The position numbers and the translations under genes are program-made. The notes below the pieces were generated by a model. That model did no database searches. It was not told where the DNA came from and saw nothing but the letters and a program-made list of their open reading frames with translations. This document shows positions 13,426-25,102 of a stretch of 64,000 bases of DNA, in pieces (position 1 is the first letter of the stretch; every line of letters begins with the position of its first letter). Origin of the DNA: Allium sativum (taxonomy: Eukaryota > Streptophyta > Magnoliopsida > Asparagales > Amaryllidaceae); the NCBI GenBank assembly GCA_030737875.1, contig CM060910.1:69820501-69884500 (forward strand), in the 5' to 3' direction.

Positions 13426-13885
13426 CTTGGTTTTATCTGAATTTCCAACAATCTCCGTTTAAGCTCTAGTCAGTTCCATGTTGTAGAATTTTCCACCACG
13501 ATCGCAACGCAATTCGTTTCGTCAAATTCTGACTTCATTTGTCCAAGACATGGTATTTTAAATAATAATGACTTCATTTAAATAATTAAATAATTAATTA
13601 AAATAAAATTCCTTAACCATTCTCTTAAACCCGTCGTTTTCTTCCCAGGTATTCACGGCAGAAACTCCCACTCATTTTGAAACCAGAGATGATTATAACC
13701 GTTGATGTTGTTGCATTCGTCAAGTTCTTCGATCTTGTGTTTAGAGTTTTTTGAAAATCATTAAAAAATTGAGGAGATAGAAGGGGAAGAAGATGGCTGC
13801 GTTTTCAGCCATTGAAGATAAAGGGGGCGGCGGCTGTGTTATGTTTGGGGAAAATAGTGTTTTTGGAATTTTCTATTGGCTGTTT
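13426..13885 (-). promoter_or_regulatory. Leader-like segment of LTR E with splice-donor-like end
   Basis: Sense is minus. The stretch is richer in G and C than its surroundings. Near 13790-13830 it includes a short inverted repeat (ggctg..cagcc) and a GCCGCCGCCCCC run in sense. It ends at CCAAG|GTGAGATC (boundary 13426/13425), a good plant 5' splice-site consensus. The (TA)n tract at 13885-13911 lies immediately upstream in sense. Function is inferred from the same arrangement in the other LTR families. Confidence 0.4.
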
Positions 13886-13911
13886 ATATATATATATATA
13901 TATATATATAT
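13885..13911 (-). promoter_or_regulatory. (TA)n tract, putative TATA region of LTR E
   Basis: A 27-base alternating TA run, followed in sense by aaacagccaatag and then the leader-like segment. Upstream in sense, at about 14005-14020, lies gatgggcccacac, which contains TGGGCC. Confidence 0.4.
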
Positions 13912-14559
13912 TCCAATACTGTTTTTAATTTCTTTAGTTTCATTCCCCTAATGTGTCTATTACAATATAGTAGGTTACCAAGGATTTAATTAGCTGACTA
14001 GGCGTGATGGGCCCACACTATTATTATTATTTATATAATATTTTTATTCAAATTTCGAAAGTAAAATACAAAGAGAGAGAATAAATGGAAAGGAACGAAT
14101 GTATGATCTATTGTCTAATGCTGATCGTTAGAAAGTTGTGCGTCCTTTTAAATTTCAAAACACATAACATTAAATATCATAATTTAAGTAACATATTCAA
14201 AAGGGTTGGAAAGAATAAATAGAAGATATATATATATATATATATTCATTTATATATAGATATATGTAGGAGGTTTATTTGTGAAGGAAAAATAATAACA
14301 AGGGAAAACAAAAGGAGTAAAGATAAATGAATGCATGGTTAAGTAACATAAGGAATGAAACATAAAGCATGCAAATGAAACATGATGTGAAAAATAAAGG
14401 AAAGATATTAATAGAATAAAGGATAATAAATTAATTACATGAAGGAGAGAGATGAATGCATGGTTAATGCTAATTGTTAGAAATTAAAACTAACACTATA
14501 GGATTAAATATTAGTGTTAGAAATGAATGTTTGCATGTAAATATTAATATTTAATAAAT

Positions 14560-15010
14560 GTATATTTTCTACTTCTAATGTGTAAATGTTAATATTAAAC
14601 AAACGGACATTATCTACTGTTAAAACATTTTTATTATGTTAAAACTTTTTATCAAACTATAAGTCCATTTTTATTGATTCATCTTTTACATTAAAAATAT
14701 AGTTTCTAATGTGAACACAATTTATTATACAATGAATCTTTTTTTTCTAATGTATCATTTACACTAAAAATGTAAATTTTAATGACAAAACATTCTCAAT
14801 GTTTCATTTACATTAAAAAGGTAAATTCCAATGTCAATACATTTTATTTCAAAATGTTTATTTTTAATTTTGTATTTACATTAAAAATGTATATGTCAAT
14901 GCCAATACATTTTATTTGTCAATGCTTTATTTGTAATGTTGTATATACATTAAAAATGTAAATTCCATATCAATACATTTCTATTTCAAAATGCGTTTAC
15001 TTTTAATGTT
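14560..15010. repeat. Second palindromic AT-rich array in LTR E
   Basis: Units of about 60-70 bases built around tacattaaaaatgtaaattttaatg and caatacattttatttcaaaatg. They resemble the middle part of the 11.2-13.3 kb array but are separated from it by the TATA and leader region. Confidence 0.7.
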
Positions 15011-15324
15011 GCATTAAGAAAATAACGATGAGGGGAAGGCATTGAAAACGAATGCAACTATTCATAAAGAATTTATTAATTGATGAATGTTACACTTTGA
15101 ATAGGTAAGGAAAGTATTAAAGCGGACCTATCAACATATTATTAATAAATCATCCTATTAACATATATTTATAAGTCTCATTAACAACGTTTTATTTCAT
15201 TTAAAAACTTTTATTATTATTAAATATTTTAATTTAATAATGGGATTTTAAATTCTGACGTATTTTCTAATAAATTTTTCTGAAATAATTTTTTAAATTG
15301 GTTCCAAAATTTCGGGTTGTTATA

Positions 15325-15329
15325 GTCCC
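15325..15329. repeat. Target-site duplication of E, right copy (gtccc)
   Basis: Exact copy of 8755-8759, directly after the LTR end ..gttata. Confidence 0.85.
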
Positions 15330-16175
15330 ATATATATATTTATGCTTGACCTGGAAACTTGCCTTGTGCCAATTTGTGTATTTTGTCCTGATGCACCTTT
15401 GTGCATTTTACATGCTTCAAGTCATCCTTGATATGTTCATGTACGTGTGCTCTTTCTTGGCTGCACCCGATCCATTGTATATGTGCTTACACCATTCTTG
15501 CTTGTTTGCGCACCAGCTCCATGTATTTGTCCACTTCTACATTTGTCTATTTATTTACTCTCGAGCTTGTGTTCACGACTGTCTCCATTACACACATGTG
15601 TATTTGTTCATGTTGCAACCTCTTACTTGCTATACCATTTCTATTTTGATGATTTTGTATTGCAGCTGCACCTATACTTATGGACATGACCATTCACTAG
15701 CCTACATTGTGCATGTATATTTGATTTTACAGTTGTGTACACCTAGTTGCTTGTACACACTGACCCAATGCTTTTGAGCTAATAGCTTGACCTATATTTG
15801 CACTTTGCCATTATGGTTGTTGTATATTGTAGTGAGCATCCCAAAGCCTTGTATCCTCTTTCACCATGACTGTACAATTACATTTTGTCATTCATTTGCT
15901 TGTAAAAAAATCACTTGTCTTTGGCCTGATTTGTTCGAACATGTGCATGCTTGGGTATGAGTTGTTGATTTTTCCACCCATGACTTTGACTTGATTAATT
16001 GTTGCTGCCTTCTTGTGTTTGTCCCATGCATTGATCACTTTGCTGATCTGAACTTGTTTACTTGAGTCTTTACTGTGTATTTTCATACTTCTTGTATTGG
16101 TCGGATCCAGTTTTACTTGTGCATGTCACCATATACATACATATGTATATATACACAGGATTGTGTGTGTGTGTT
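15330..16175. other. Unassigned host segment of H between E and D
   Basis: By the target duplication this continues the sequence interrupted at 8759, so it is copia LTR U3, copia flank or older DNA. It is pyrimidine-rich on the plus strand with many tgtgc, tgtat and catgt runs, and ends in a (GT)n tract at 16161-16175 next to D. A 159-codon open frame (15298-15777) is Cys/Leu/Tyr-rich, begins inside LTR E and has no recognisable domain, so it is treated as chance. I see no LTR terminus here that I would defend. Confidence 0.5.
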
Positions 16176-18099
16176 TGTAGCGTCCCGCATTTCCGGTACA
16201 ATTTGAGCTGACCAAATAACACGAGTCCAACCCAAATTACACTGGAAACCAGAAAACTAAAAGAAAGAAAACAGAGGGTGAGAATAAATAAGATAGAAAC
16301 TTTGAATAGAAGAAGAAGAATATACAACATCAGAGTAAACACGAATCTCACAGCGGAACGAACAATATATGATAGATACATAACTTTGAAATAAAATCAG
16401 TATATGTATACAGTAACACTATTAAAGTATAACACTTACAACCCAGCGGAAATAAACAATAGCTATATATTCCTGAAGCCTCCTGCTCCAAGCTCCATCT
16501 AGTGTATCTGTAAATCCTGGCTACTTGGCTACCCGTACAAAATTGGGTACCCAAGAGTTTAGGGAAAACAAGACAAATAAACTTTGGGTCAGTCATGGGA
16601 CTGGTGTAGGTAAAACAATTTAAAAACAGTTTGAGCAATTAAACGATATCTCATAAGACCACACCGTATAACGGAACGGGTTTTTCCCTTATGAGAATCC
16701 AAAACAATCTTTATATCAAAAATCTTTTGATATTATAATAATGTCTATCAACCACAATATAATAATCATCTAGTAGAAACGCTTTCATCTCACGTTCTAC
16801 ATATATAGTATACAATCAAAACAACAAGCACTTATTCGATAATGGATTACCAACTATGACAGGGTATGGAACCACCTTCCAATAGTGTACCTCTATAGAG
16901 GAATACACTGGGTTCAACAAGAACATCTTGCAACCTGGCCACACATGGCCGACCACTCATTTCGCTTGAGTGTATCGAATGTATATCGCCAACAGTTGGG
17001 ATCGGCAACCGTTTCCCGAATGAGACAGCATCGAATAGATTAAAGAATGAAATGAATATCTCTAGATAGGTGATAATACACCCTAATTGGCAGCCAACCA
17101 CTTAGGCAAGCTGCCTGCCAGATTTTTTGTCATTTCCCGTTGTTGTGAGGCTAGAGGCCACGCTTATCTCTGATAGATCATACAATTATTCACGTTGAAT
17201 GTCACATCGTCATACCCGCCAAATCACACATTGATTTCCCCAAAAATAAAACGGGTATACAGCTAAGAGAAACGAATTCCTCCACCACCAAACGTATATA
17301 TGTTTGAAGAGATCAACTTACGCAATCTATTAAATATACTCTGTCAGACATTCTTCCATACTGGACGTCCTGGGACTGGACAAACCGAAGGCACTATTCT
17401 GTAAACAGGACATCCCTTGCATAACTCTGTCTTCAATTATCTTCATCATATTTGATCACAACGCTAACCCCTATACAGAGTGGTTTTCAGATTATGAATC
17501 TGATCCCGGTCTCACCGTATTGACTACGGAAATGGTCAAAATCTTCGATAGTTGGTGATTTAACTATCAAAGGAAAACATGTGTACAAACAACAATCATA
17601 TATCCGAATGGAAATCTTACCGAGCAAATCAGCAATCAACACTGATCCACTTTAACTTAATTTGTCATTTAATTATCCATTTCCCTATTCTTGTTTCATA
17701 TATTCAACATTACTTATTTTCTAAATTTAGAAAATATACGTTACTAACAATGGAAAACATTTCCATTTCTTATTTTCTATATTAGAAAACATTTCTGATT
17801 TCTTATTTGGAAAACATTTCCAAAACTCCAACATTTGGATTTAAACAGATGTTTAAATCAAACATCGCTATGCCAACTCAAACCATTATACTTGTTAACT
17901 AAATTCACTTAACCAATCTTCACTGTCGAACCTTAACCATTCCTTAGTAAAAGACGAAGCCAATCAAGTTGGGGTATAACTACCCCTCAGACCTTAACTG
18001 AACAACATTTCTAACTTTAAAATAGACAAGGTTCACCTTTTAAACCTTTAACAAACTTCCTTATGTAACTCTCTCCCGAATAAATCTCTATTCAATAAC

Positions 18100-19135
18100 T
18101 CTTTCCTTCGAACAAACTATATTCGATAATCTCTCTTCAAATAGCCGTATTCGATTAACTCTATTCAGTTAACACTATTCGATTAACTCTAATCGATTTA
18201 CTCTTATCAGTTAGCTCTAATTGATTAACTCTATTCTATTAACTCTATTTGATTAACTCTATTGGATTAACTCAATCAGATTAACTCTAATCAATTAACA
18301 CTTATCAATTAACTCCTACTAATTAACTCCTTCCGAATAACTTTATTCGATTAACTCCTTTGGACTAAACTTTATTCGATTAACTCCTTTCGAATAAACT
18401 ATATTCGATTTACTCCTTTGACTCTATTCGAATAAACTATACTCGATTAACTCCTTTAGAATAACTAATATTCGATTAACTCCTTTCGAATAAACTATAT
18501 TCGATTTACTCCTTTAACTCTATTCGAATAAACTATATCCGATTAACTCCTTTAATTCTATTCGAATAAACTACATTCGATTAACTCCTTTCGAATAACT
18601 AATATTCGATTAACTCCTTTCGAATAAACTATATTCGATAACTCCTTTCGAATAACTAATATTCGATAATCCTTTCGAATAAACTATACTCGATTTACTC
18701 CTTTCGAATAACTAATATTCGATAACTCCGTTAACCCTATTCGAATAAACTATATTTGATAACTCCTTTTGAATAAACTATACTTGATTTACTCCTATCA
18801 AATAACTAATATTTGTCAATCCTTTCGAATAACTAATATTCGATAACTTCTTTTCTTTGAATAACCTTGTTCGATAACTTTTTCTTCGAATAAACTATAT
18901 TCGAATAACTCTAATCTAACTAACTCTAATTCAACTAACTCTATTCGAATAACTAATATTTGACTTACTCTTGTCCGATTAACTCTATTTGAATAACTCT
19001 AGTTCGATTTAACTCTAATCTATTAATTCTAACTGATTAACTCTAACTGGTTAACTCTAACTGGTTAACTCTAACTGGTTAACTATAACTGATTAACTCT
19101 AACCGATTTACTCTAACTGATTAACCGTATCCAAT
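18100..19135. repeat. ttcgaat/attcgatt tandem array in LTR D
   Basis: About one kilobase of short units such as aactcctttcgaataaactatattcgatt, mostly 28-40 bases long. They decay at the right end into cta-act-ggtt-aactctaactgg repeats of 12-13 bases. Most units contain ttcgaat and attcga separated by 8-10 bases, so each can fold on itself. The start of the same array is seen again in the second LTR copy at about 63880-64000. Confidence 0.9.
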
Positions 19136-20154
19136 TTACTCTTCGTCCATATTCAGTTTCAAATATCGATGTTGAAATCGATTTTTACTTCTCTATATAA
19201 GTCCTGGCTTATATATTCTATTTATCCAGTGATAAATATTTTACTTAATTTATAAAACCTTATTTATAAATTAATCTTCTTACTTTATCTGTTAAAACAG
19301 ATTTCTCTTAGATGTTCACTTTGAATTCATATTCTGTTATACCCGTGTGCGAAGCACATGTCTAAACCTTCCTAGTGTAAAATTCTCTTTTTATACAATT
19401 CTATTCATTTTTCAAGTACTTCCATTTATAATCTATTTATTTTCTAAATAAATATTTCCTTTATGGTTCTATTTATTTTCCCAATAAATATTCTTTTTAT
19501 AACTCTATCTATTTCATAAATAAATATTTCCATTTATAAATTATTTGTAAATATTTTACACATATTTCCTTTTCAATTTTATTTGTAAATGTTTTATAAA
19601 CTTCCTTTTCAATTCTATTTGTAAATGGCATACAAATATTTCCTTTTATAATATCCGTTGATTTTATAATTATTTTTTAATAAAATCTTTTTCCTTTTAT
19701 ATATAAAATCCATTGATTTTATATAAATAATTTATTTCCAAACTACGCTTTGAAAATCCTCTTTTCTACATTCTAGTATTTCTTACGGTATTTAAAATAC
19801 CCAAATAACAATGATCGATATCGTTCAACACACGTAATCAACACAGATTATATATCACATCATATATTACAATATATGAAAAACAGTAAAATAAGTGTTG
19901 AGGAACCCAGTTGAATTCCTCTGACCTGTTTCCTTGCATCCACAGATGTTACACAATATAATACACATCAATTTCATTTTAATGTGAAATGTTCTGATAA
20001 ACAGAATCAATATTTGTTTAACGATATATATATATATATAACTATATCGATATTTTCAACCAATCAATTAGCAGTTCAGCCAAACAGTCAACACACATCA
20101 ATCATCATTTACCAGTTCTAAAAATACATTATAAAAATATAACTAATAGAGTTG

Positions 20155-20170
20155 GTGAGTTTTACTCACA
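20155..20170 (-). promoter_or_regulatory. Splice-donor-like palindrome in LTR D
   Basis: Plus strand gtgagt-ttt-actcac (20155-20169): six-base arms and a three-base loop. Read on the minus strand it is CCAAT|GTGAGTAAAAC, a 5' splice-site-like sequence. It lies about 900 bases downstream, in sense, of the TATA-like box at 21061. Confidence 0.4.
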
Positions 20171-20399
20171 TTGGACTGTTATCATTAAATAACAATAATC
20201 GATCATCGATTCATATTGGAAAATTTATTTCACTATAAATTGTAACGAGCTCCAATTCACTTCTAGTCGGTTCCATTATGTAGCGACCGTCCATACGATC
20301 CCAACGGATCTTGTTTCGCTCAATTCTGATATCGTATGACCCAGATATTAAGTTTACAAGTTTTAATACAAATTTAAAAAAAAAATTGAACTTTAAATT

Positions 20400-20850
20400 A
20401 GAAAAAATATCATGGGCTTTACCCCATTTTCTTCTTCGGCCCATCAAGGAAAACTCGCACCCGCTTCCTTTACTTTCTTCCCCAACCGGGAGCACTCTAG
20501 TAAAAATCACGATGTAAAATCCATGGCCATTACGGCGGCTTCAACTTCGAACCGCACCCTCCACTCTCCACGATTTTCACAACTGAGACCATCGTTCAAA
20601 TCTCCTTCCCGAGCTCTCCATTTTGTCACAACCTCATCAGGCGCGAGCCTCATTCCAGCATCGCGCCGTGCAGCATTACTGTCGCTACACAGTAAATCAG
20701 CGCGATGGAAATTTCCACCGATGTTTACTAAACTCCGCCTACAGACGCGCCTCCCTCTGGTGATCATCACGCACCCCTTCTTTTCGACTAACTCCTCACG
20801 TATCATCACCATTCTCAACCCTAGCTCGCTGTTCTGAAGACCACTACCGT
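20400..20850 (-). promoter_or_regulatory. GC-richer leader-like segment of LTR D
   Basis: This patch stands out from the AT-rich LTR. It holds overlapping open frames on both strands (141 codons plus, 155 codons minus) with no recognisable domain, as is common in GC-rich, stop-poor DNA. The sister LTR is interrupted before this point, so no second copy is visible to test conservation. Confidence 0.35.
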
Positions 20851-21060
20851 AGAACAAGCATCGAACCCAGAAAACTTCATATGATAATGAAGAGCAACTC
20901 AAGGAGATTACAAATATATTTATGCGGAAATTTATAGATTTAGTTTGGATTTTCTTTTGATTTTTGAGTAACACGATATTGGGTTTTCAGAGAATGGAAC
21001 TAGCAACTTAAAGTTTTGACTGCGGAAGGAAAAGTCTAGGTTTAGAGAAATAAGAGTTAG

Positions 21061-21070
21061 TATTTATAGG
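21061..21070 (-). promoter_or_regulatory. TATA-like box of LTR D
   Basis: Minus strand reads CCTATAAATA, a close match to the plant TATA consensus. It lies 1.07 kb into the LTR in sense and upstream of the GC-richer segment. Confidence 0.5.
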
Positions 21071-22953
21071 TAGATTTAAATAATTTCTATATTGATTATT
21101 TTATTTATTTTTAAGTAGACGATATATGTATTTATTGTTAAAAATTCCTATAATCACACATGATATCCAAAAATCACGAAAATGGATATACACCTTTAGT
21201 TCGACATTACAGACCGAACGAAATTGGTTTCGTCGAATTTCGACTCTGTTTGCTCACACAGCATATTTTTAACCATCAAAATACCGACTATTTTTCACAT
21301 TTAAAATCCATACGACCACATACTGACTTCAAAAATCACGAAAATTGAAATCTAACAATAATTTAATATTTCGGATCCAACAAAATTAGTTTCGTCGAAA
21401 ACGGAGGTCGTTTGCAAACTGTCTATTTTTAAAGCTCTAAATAACCAATTTAAATATATAAATATATTTAAAAACAATTGAATATAAATAAATTTATATT
21501 ATCGTATATATTCACAGTAGAATATCATACTTCTTCAAAATATTCTTATCTGAATGTATAACTCGATATTTCAAATCCAGAATAAATCAGTATTCAATTT
21601 ATATTGAAAATCCATTTATAATATAAATAAATCGTTATAAATTATAAAGGAATTCCATAGCGAGTTTTCGAAAATTTGATTTGGACATAAATCAAAATCT
21701 ACACAATGAAATCCCGATTTTTCTCTTTCATTAGAAAAATATACTTCACCAGCTCTGAACGTTTCTTATTTTACAGAAATCCGATTTAAAACGGATTTTT
21801 TATATTTAATTGAAGTTTAAATCGCCAAATAACGAACTACAGCGCCATTACGGGCTCGATTTTAATTATAATATAATTATACCTTCAGCTTCGTTTATGT
21901 AATATATTCGTGAATATAATTCAACTCTAAACTGAATTATATATTATAAATAATCCAATTCACACAATATTGTGAATTCAGCTATTTCTGATTATTTTTG
22001 AATTAAATATATTATTCTTTTATTTACATTAATTAAATAATCCATATAATTTAATTAAACAACCATATAATTCTCTAAATCACTATTTAAATAATTAAAT
22101 AAATTAATTATTATACCGTAAAAATACAGGACATTACATTCTTCCCCCCATAAAATAATTTCGTCCTCGAAATTGCTAAGGTAGAAAACTAACTCCACCA
22201 ACTGGGTAAAAATTATTTGTTTACCTCTTTAACTTCAGTTTCAACTGAACAAATAAATTTTAATTAAATTATCAATTTATTCTTACCAACTAAAATTTTC
22301 AAAAGTCCTGAAAATTTTCTAACACCTTAAAATTTTGAATTTTTTTGCCAGCACCTCCTATGTACTGGTCAATCGTTACAACTACCACTCGCCTCTTTAG
22401 GCGATCTCCAACCCAAAATAAAATCAAATAGCCAAGCAGCTTGCCAAATCGGCTCATAAATCTAATGCTTATACCAAATATAAACTTGTACCTTTTTGTC
22501 GGGCAATCAAATTTATCACTTCCATCTGTTGTTAATTCAGCATATACCAATGTTATCTCAACCACTTTCTAACCAATATCTGTTTAACACAGCTATTCGC
22601 TTATATCCAAACCAAATTCTGTTTTTAACTCAGATTCCATTTTTGATTTCAACTTTTAACTTACCAGTCCAACTCCATTTCGGATTATCTCTAATCCAAT
22701 CTAATTTCATATTTTCTATCTTAATTCATTTTCCACTTAACAGGTTTCAGTTCCATTCCTATCTCTATTTGCTTTTACAAATTCTAATTTAACTTGTTTT
22801 TAATTCAAACAGTCTTTCCTGGGAGTTTTAACAGTTTACCATATCAAAAATCAAACTTTCCTTTTTAGGATTCAAAACAACTTGCTTTTCACAGAACAAT
22901 TCAAAAACAAAATCTTTGGTAGTAATCCGTCACTTAGCACCTCGAAAATGAAC

Positions 22954-22980
22954 ACCGATGATGAAGATGTCATCATCGGT
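22954..22980. other. Perfect hairpin in the internal region of D
   Basis: Arms accgatgatga and tcatcatcggt (11 bp, perfect) around a 5-base loop agatg. It follows ctcgaaaatgaa. A has a comparable hairpin after ctcgaaaataaa at 43072-43095. An RNA role such as packaging or dimerisation is conceivable but unproven. Confidence 0.6.
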
Positions 22981-23651
22981 ACCTATTTTCCAGCGATCGA
23001 AGTGAGTTCAATACTATATCACTTTTCAAAACCATTTCTAAACATTTCCACTTTGAAATATATTTCAAAATACAATTCCCATTGCTTGTAAAACAATTTA
23101 AAATCTTCCAGGATTTTAAATTTCTCATATATTTAATCCATATTCATTTACAAACACCTTTCCAAATCTCCAGGGTTTTAATTTCCATTCTGATTTAAAC
23201 TTCAGATTTAATTCATCTGATTCCAAGTATTTGACTTATATGAATTCTGATTGGCTGTTTACATAACCATTTAATTTATAATCTTACTCTATTATAATAA
23301 CAACCAATATATCTAATATATTATAATTCCAATATATATATATATATATATATCTTCCCCATATCAAAATATACTTTGGGTAAACTTATTTTCATTTACC
23401 CTCTTTTCAAAACATATCATGTCGACCCATCGTACACGAGTGTTTAGAAACTCCTATCGATACAGTGGATCAAACTGATCGACCAGAACTCATAAACAAC
23501 TCAACCAACAAATCTCCATAATATAAAACAATTTTATATTGAATAACAAATATGTTCACTCATATATATACACTCAAACTCAATCTAGGGCATTACTAAA
23601 CCTATCTCTACTGAGTCATGCCACAGAACCATGGTAATAACTTAACCTTCA

Positions 23652-23663
23652 ACTCTGATACCC
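23652..23663 (-). other. Primer binding site of D
   Basis: Plus actctgataccc, i.e. minus GGGTATCAGAGT: two differences from the tRNA-iMet site. Two bases (ac) separate it from the LTR at 23666. Confidence 0.7.
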
Positions 23664-23665
23664 AC

Positions 23666-25102
23666 TGTAGTGACCCGAATTTCCGGTACAATTTGAGCTG
23701 ACCAAATAACACAAGTCCAACCCAAATTACACTGGAAACCAGAAAACTAATACAAAGAAAACAACGGGTGAGAATAGATAAGATAGAAATTTAGAATAGA
23801 AGAAGAAGAATATACAACATCAGAGTAAACACGAATCTCACAGCGGAACGAACAATATATAATAGATACATAACTTTGAAATAAAATTATTATATGTATA
23901 CAGTAACATTATCAGAGTATAACACTTACAACACAGTGGAAATAAACAATAGCTATATATTCATGAAGCCTCCTGCTCCAAGCTCCATCTAGTGTATCTG
24001 TAAATCCTGACTACTTGGCTACCCGTACAAAATTGGGTACCCTAGAGTTTAGGGAAAACAAGACAAATAAACTCCGGGTCAGTTATGGGACTGGTGTGAG
24101 TAAAACAATTTAAAAACTATTTGAGCAATTAAACGATATCTCATAAGACCACACCGTATAACGGAATGGTTTTTTCCCTTATGAGAACCCAAAACAATCT
24201 TTATATCAAAATTCTTTTGATATTATAATAATGTCTATCAACCACAATATAATAATCATCTAGCAGAAACTCTTTCATCTCACGTTCTACATATATAGTA
24301 TACAATCAAAACCGCGAGCACTTATTGGATAATGGATTACCAACTATGACAAGGTATGGAACCACCTTCCGATAGTGTACCTCTGGAGAGGAATACACTG
24401 GGTTCAACAAGAACATCTTGCAACCCGACCACTCATGACCGACCCTCATTTCGCTTGAGTGTATCGAATGTATATAACCAACAGTTGGGATCAGCAACCG
24501 TTTCCTGAATGGGACAGCATCGATTAGATTAAAGAATGAAAATAATATCTCTAGATAAGTGATAATACATCCTAATTGGCAGCGAACCACTTAGCCATGC
24601 TGGCCTGCCCGATTTTTTGTCATTTCCCGGTTGTAAGGCTAGAGGCCACGCTTATCTCCGACAGATCACACAATTATTCACTTTGAATGTCACATTGTCA
24701 TACCCGCCAAATCACACATTGATTTCCCCAAAAATACAACGGGTATACAGCTAAGAGAAATGAATTACTCCGCCACCAAACGTATATACGTTTGAAGAGA
24801 TCAACTTACGCGATCTATTTAATATACTCTGTCAGACATTCTTCCATACTGGTCGTCCTGGGACTGGACAAACCGAAGGCACTATTCTATGAATAGGACA
24901 ACCCTTGCATAACTTTGTCTTCAATTATCTTCTCATATTTGATCTCAACGCTAACGCCCATATAGAGTGGTTTTCAGATAATGAATCTGATCCCGGTCTC
25001 TCCGTATTGACAATGGAAATTGTCAAAATCTTCGATATTCAGTGATTTAACTATCAAAGGAAAACATGTGTACAAACAACGATCGTATTTCCAAATGGAA
25101 AT
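23666..25102 (-). mobile_element. Element D: second LTR (5' LTR in sense), first part
   Basis: Homologous to 16176-17605 of the left LTR. It breaks at ccaaatggaaat, where the left LTR reads ccgaatggaaatcttaccgagc without interruption (about 17604-17625). The continuation cttaccgagc resumes at 63433, after element B. The final five bases, gaaat, are the target duplication of B. Confidence 0.93.
25098..25102. repeat. Target-site duplication of B, left copy (gaaat)
   Basis: Exact match to 63428-63432. The uninterrupted site is present once in the sister D LTR near 17610. Confidence 0.92.

Larger units (their letters stand above)
8760..15324 (-). mobile_element. Element E: solo LTR, about 6.6 kb, gypsy type
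   Basis: The segment starts tgtaaagacctgaaaatccc and ends aatttcgggttgttata. The last bases should be ttaca; one base is changed. It is bounded by a perfect 5-bp duplication, gtccc. No primer site, purine tract or second LTR occurs inside, so it is a single LTR left after recombination between the two LTRs of a full element. Its first 2 kb (8760-10720) is related in order and sequence to the first part of the A LTR: the cagcggaa motif at 8955, the palindrome at 9131-9150, the ggaccacgcc..taacgcgga block near 9195, gatcatcaaccacaag near 9917 and tccgacggtcgga near 10656. The rest contains a 70-bp tandem array, a long palindromic AT-rich array, a TATA-like tract and a leader. No coding function. 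Confidence 0.9.
16176..22138 (-). mobile_element. Element D: LTR on the left (3' LTR in sense), 5963 bp
   Basis: Starts tgtagcgtcccgcatttcc and ends aggacattaca at 22138. The second LTR starts at 23666 with the closely similar tgtagtgacccgaatttcc. Because the primer site lies beside the second LTR and the purine tract beside this one, the element reads on the minus strand. In a roughly 255-base stretch (16851-17100 against 24341-24590) I count about 20 differences, more than in any other LTR pair here, consistent with D being the outermost of the nested set. It contains a long ttcgaa-type tandem array, a TATA-like box, a leader and a donor-like palindrome. The five bases before it (gtgtt, 16171-16175) should be its left target copy; the right one lies outside the window. 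Confidence 0.93.
22139..23665 (-). mobile_element. Element D: internal region, non-coding, 1527 bp
   Basis: Bounded by a purine tract at 22139-22152 (plus ttcttccccccata; minus TATGGGGGGAAGAA, next to the LTR start TGTAATG) and a primer site at 23652-23663 (minus GGGTATCAGAGT, two changes from TGGTATCAGAGC). Next to the purine tract is the minus-strand ATTTCGAGGACGAAATTATT sequence common beside the 3' LTR of plant chromoviruses. Between them I see no gag, protease, RT, RNase H or integrase; the open frames are short and low-complexity. It includes hairpins at 22954-22980 and near 22389-22404. The element must have relied on proteins supplied in trans. Confidence 0.85.

Noticed and set aside
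15298..15777. 159-codon plus-strand open frame, longest of a set of overlapping frames
   Set aside because: It begins inside LTR E and crosses the E/H junction and target duplication, is Cys/Leu/Tyr-rich with no domain, and three frames are open in the same place because stops are rare in this pyrimidine-rich stretch.
20412..20974. 141-codon plus and 155-codon minus overlapping frames in LTR D
   Set aside because: Overlapping open frames on both strands of a GC-richer patch, with no domain or family resemblance; better explained as a leader-like segment.
24306..24590. 94-codon minus frame in D as a functional protein
   Set aside because: The sister copy differs by indels within the frame (near 16955-16960), and no domain is seen; kept only as a low-interest finding because part of it recurs in C.
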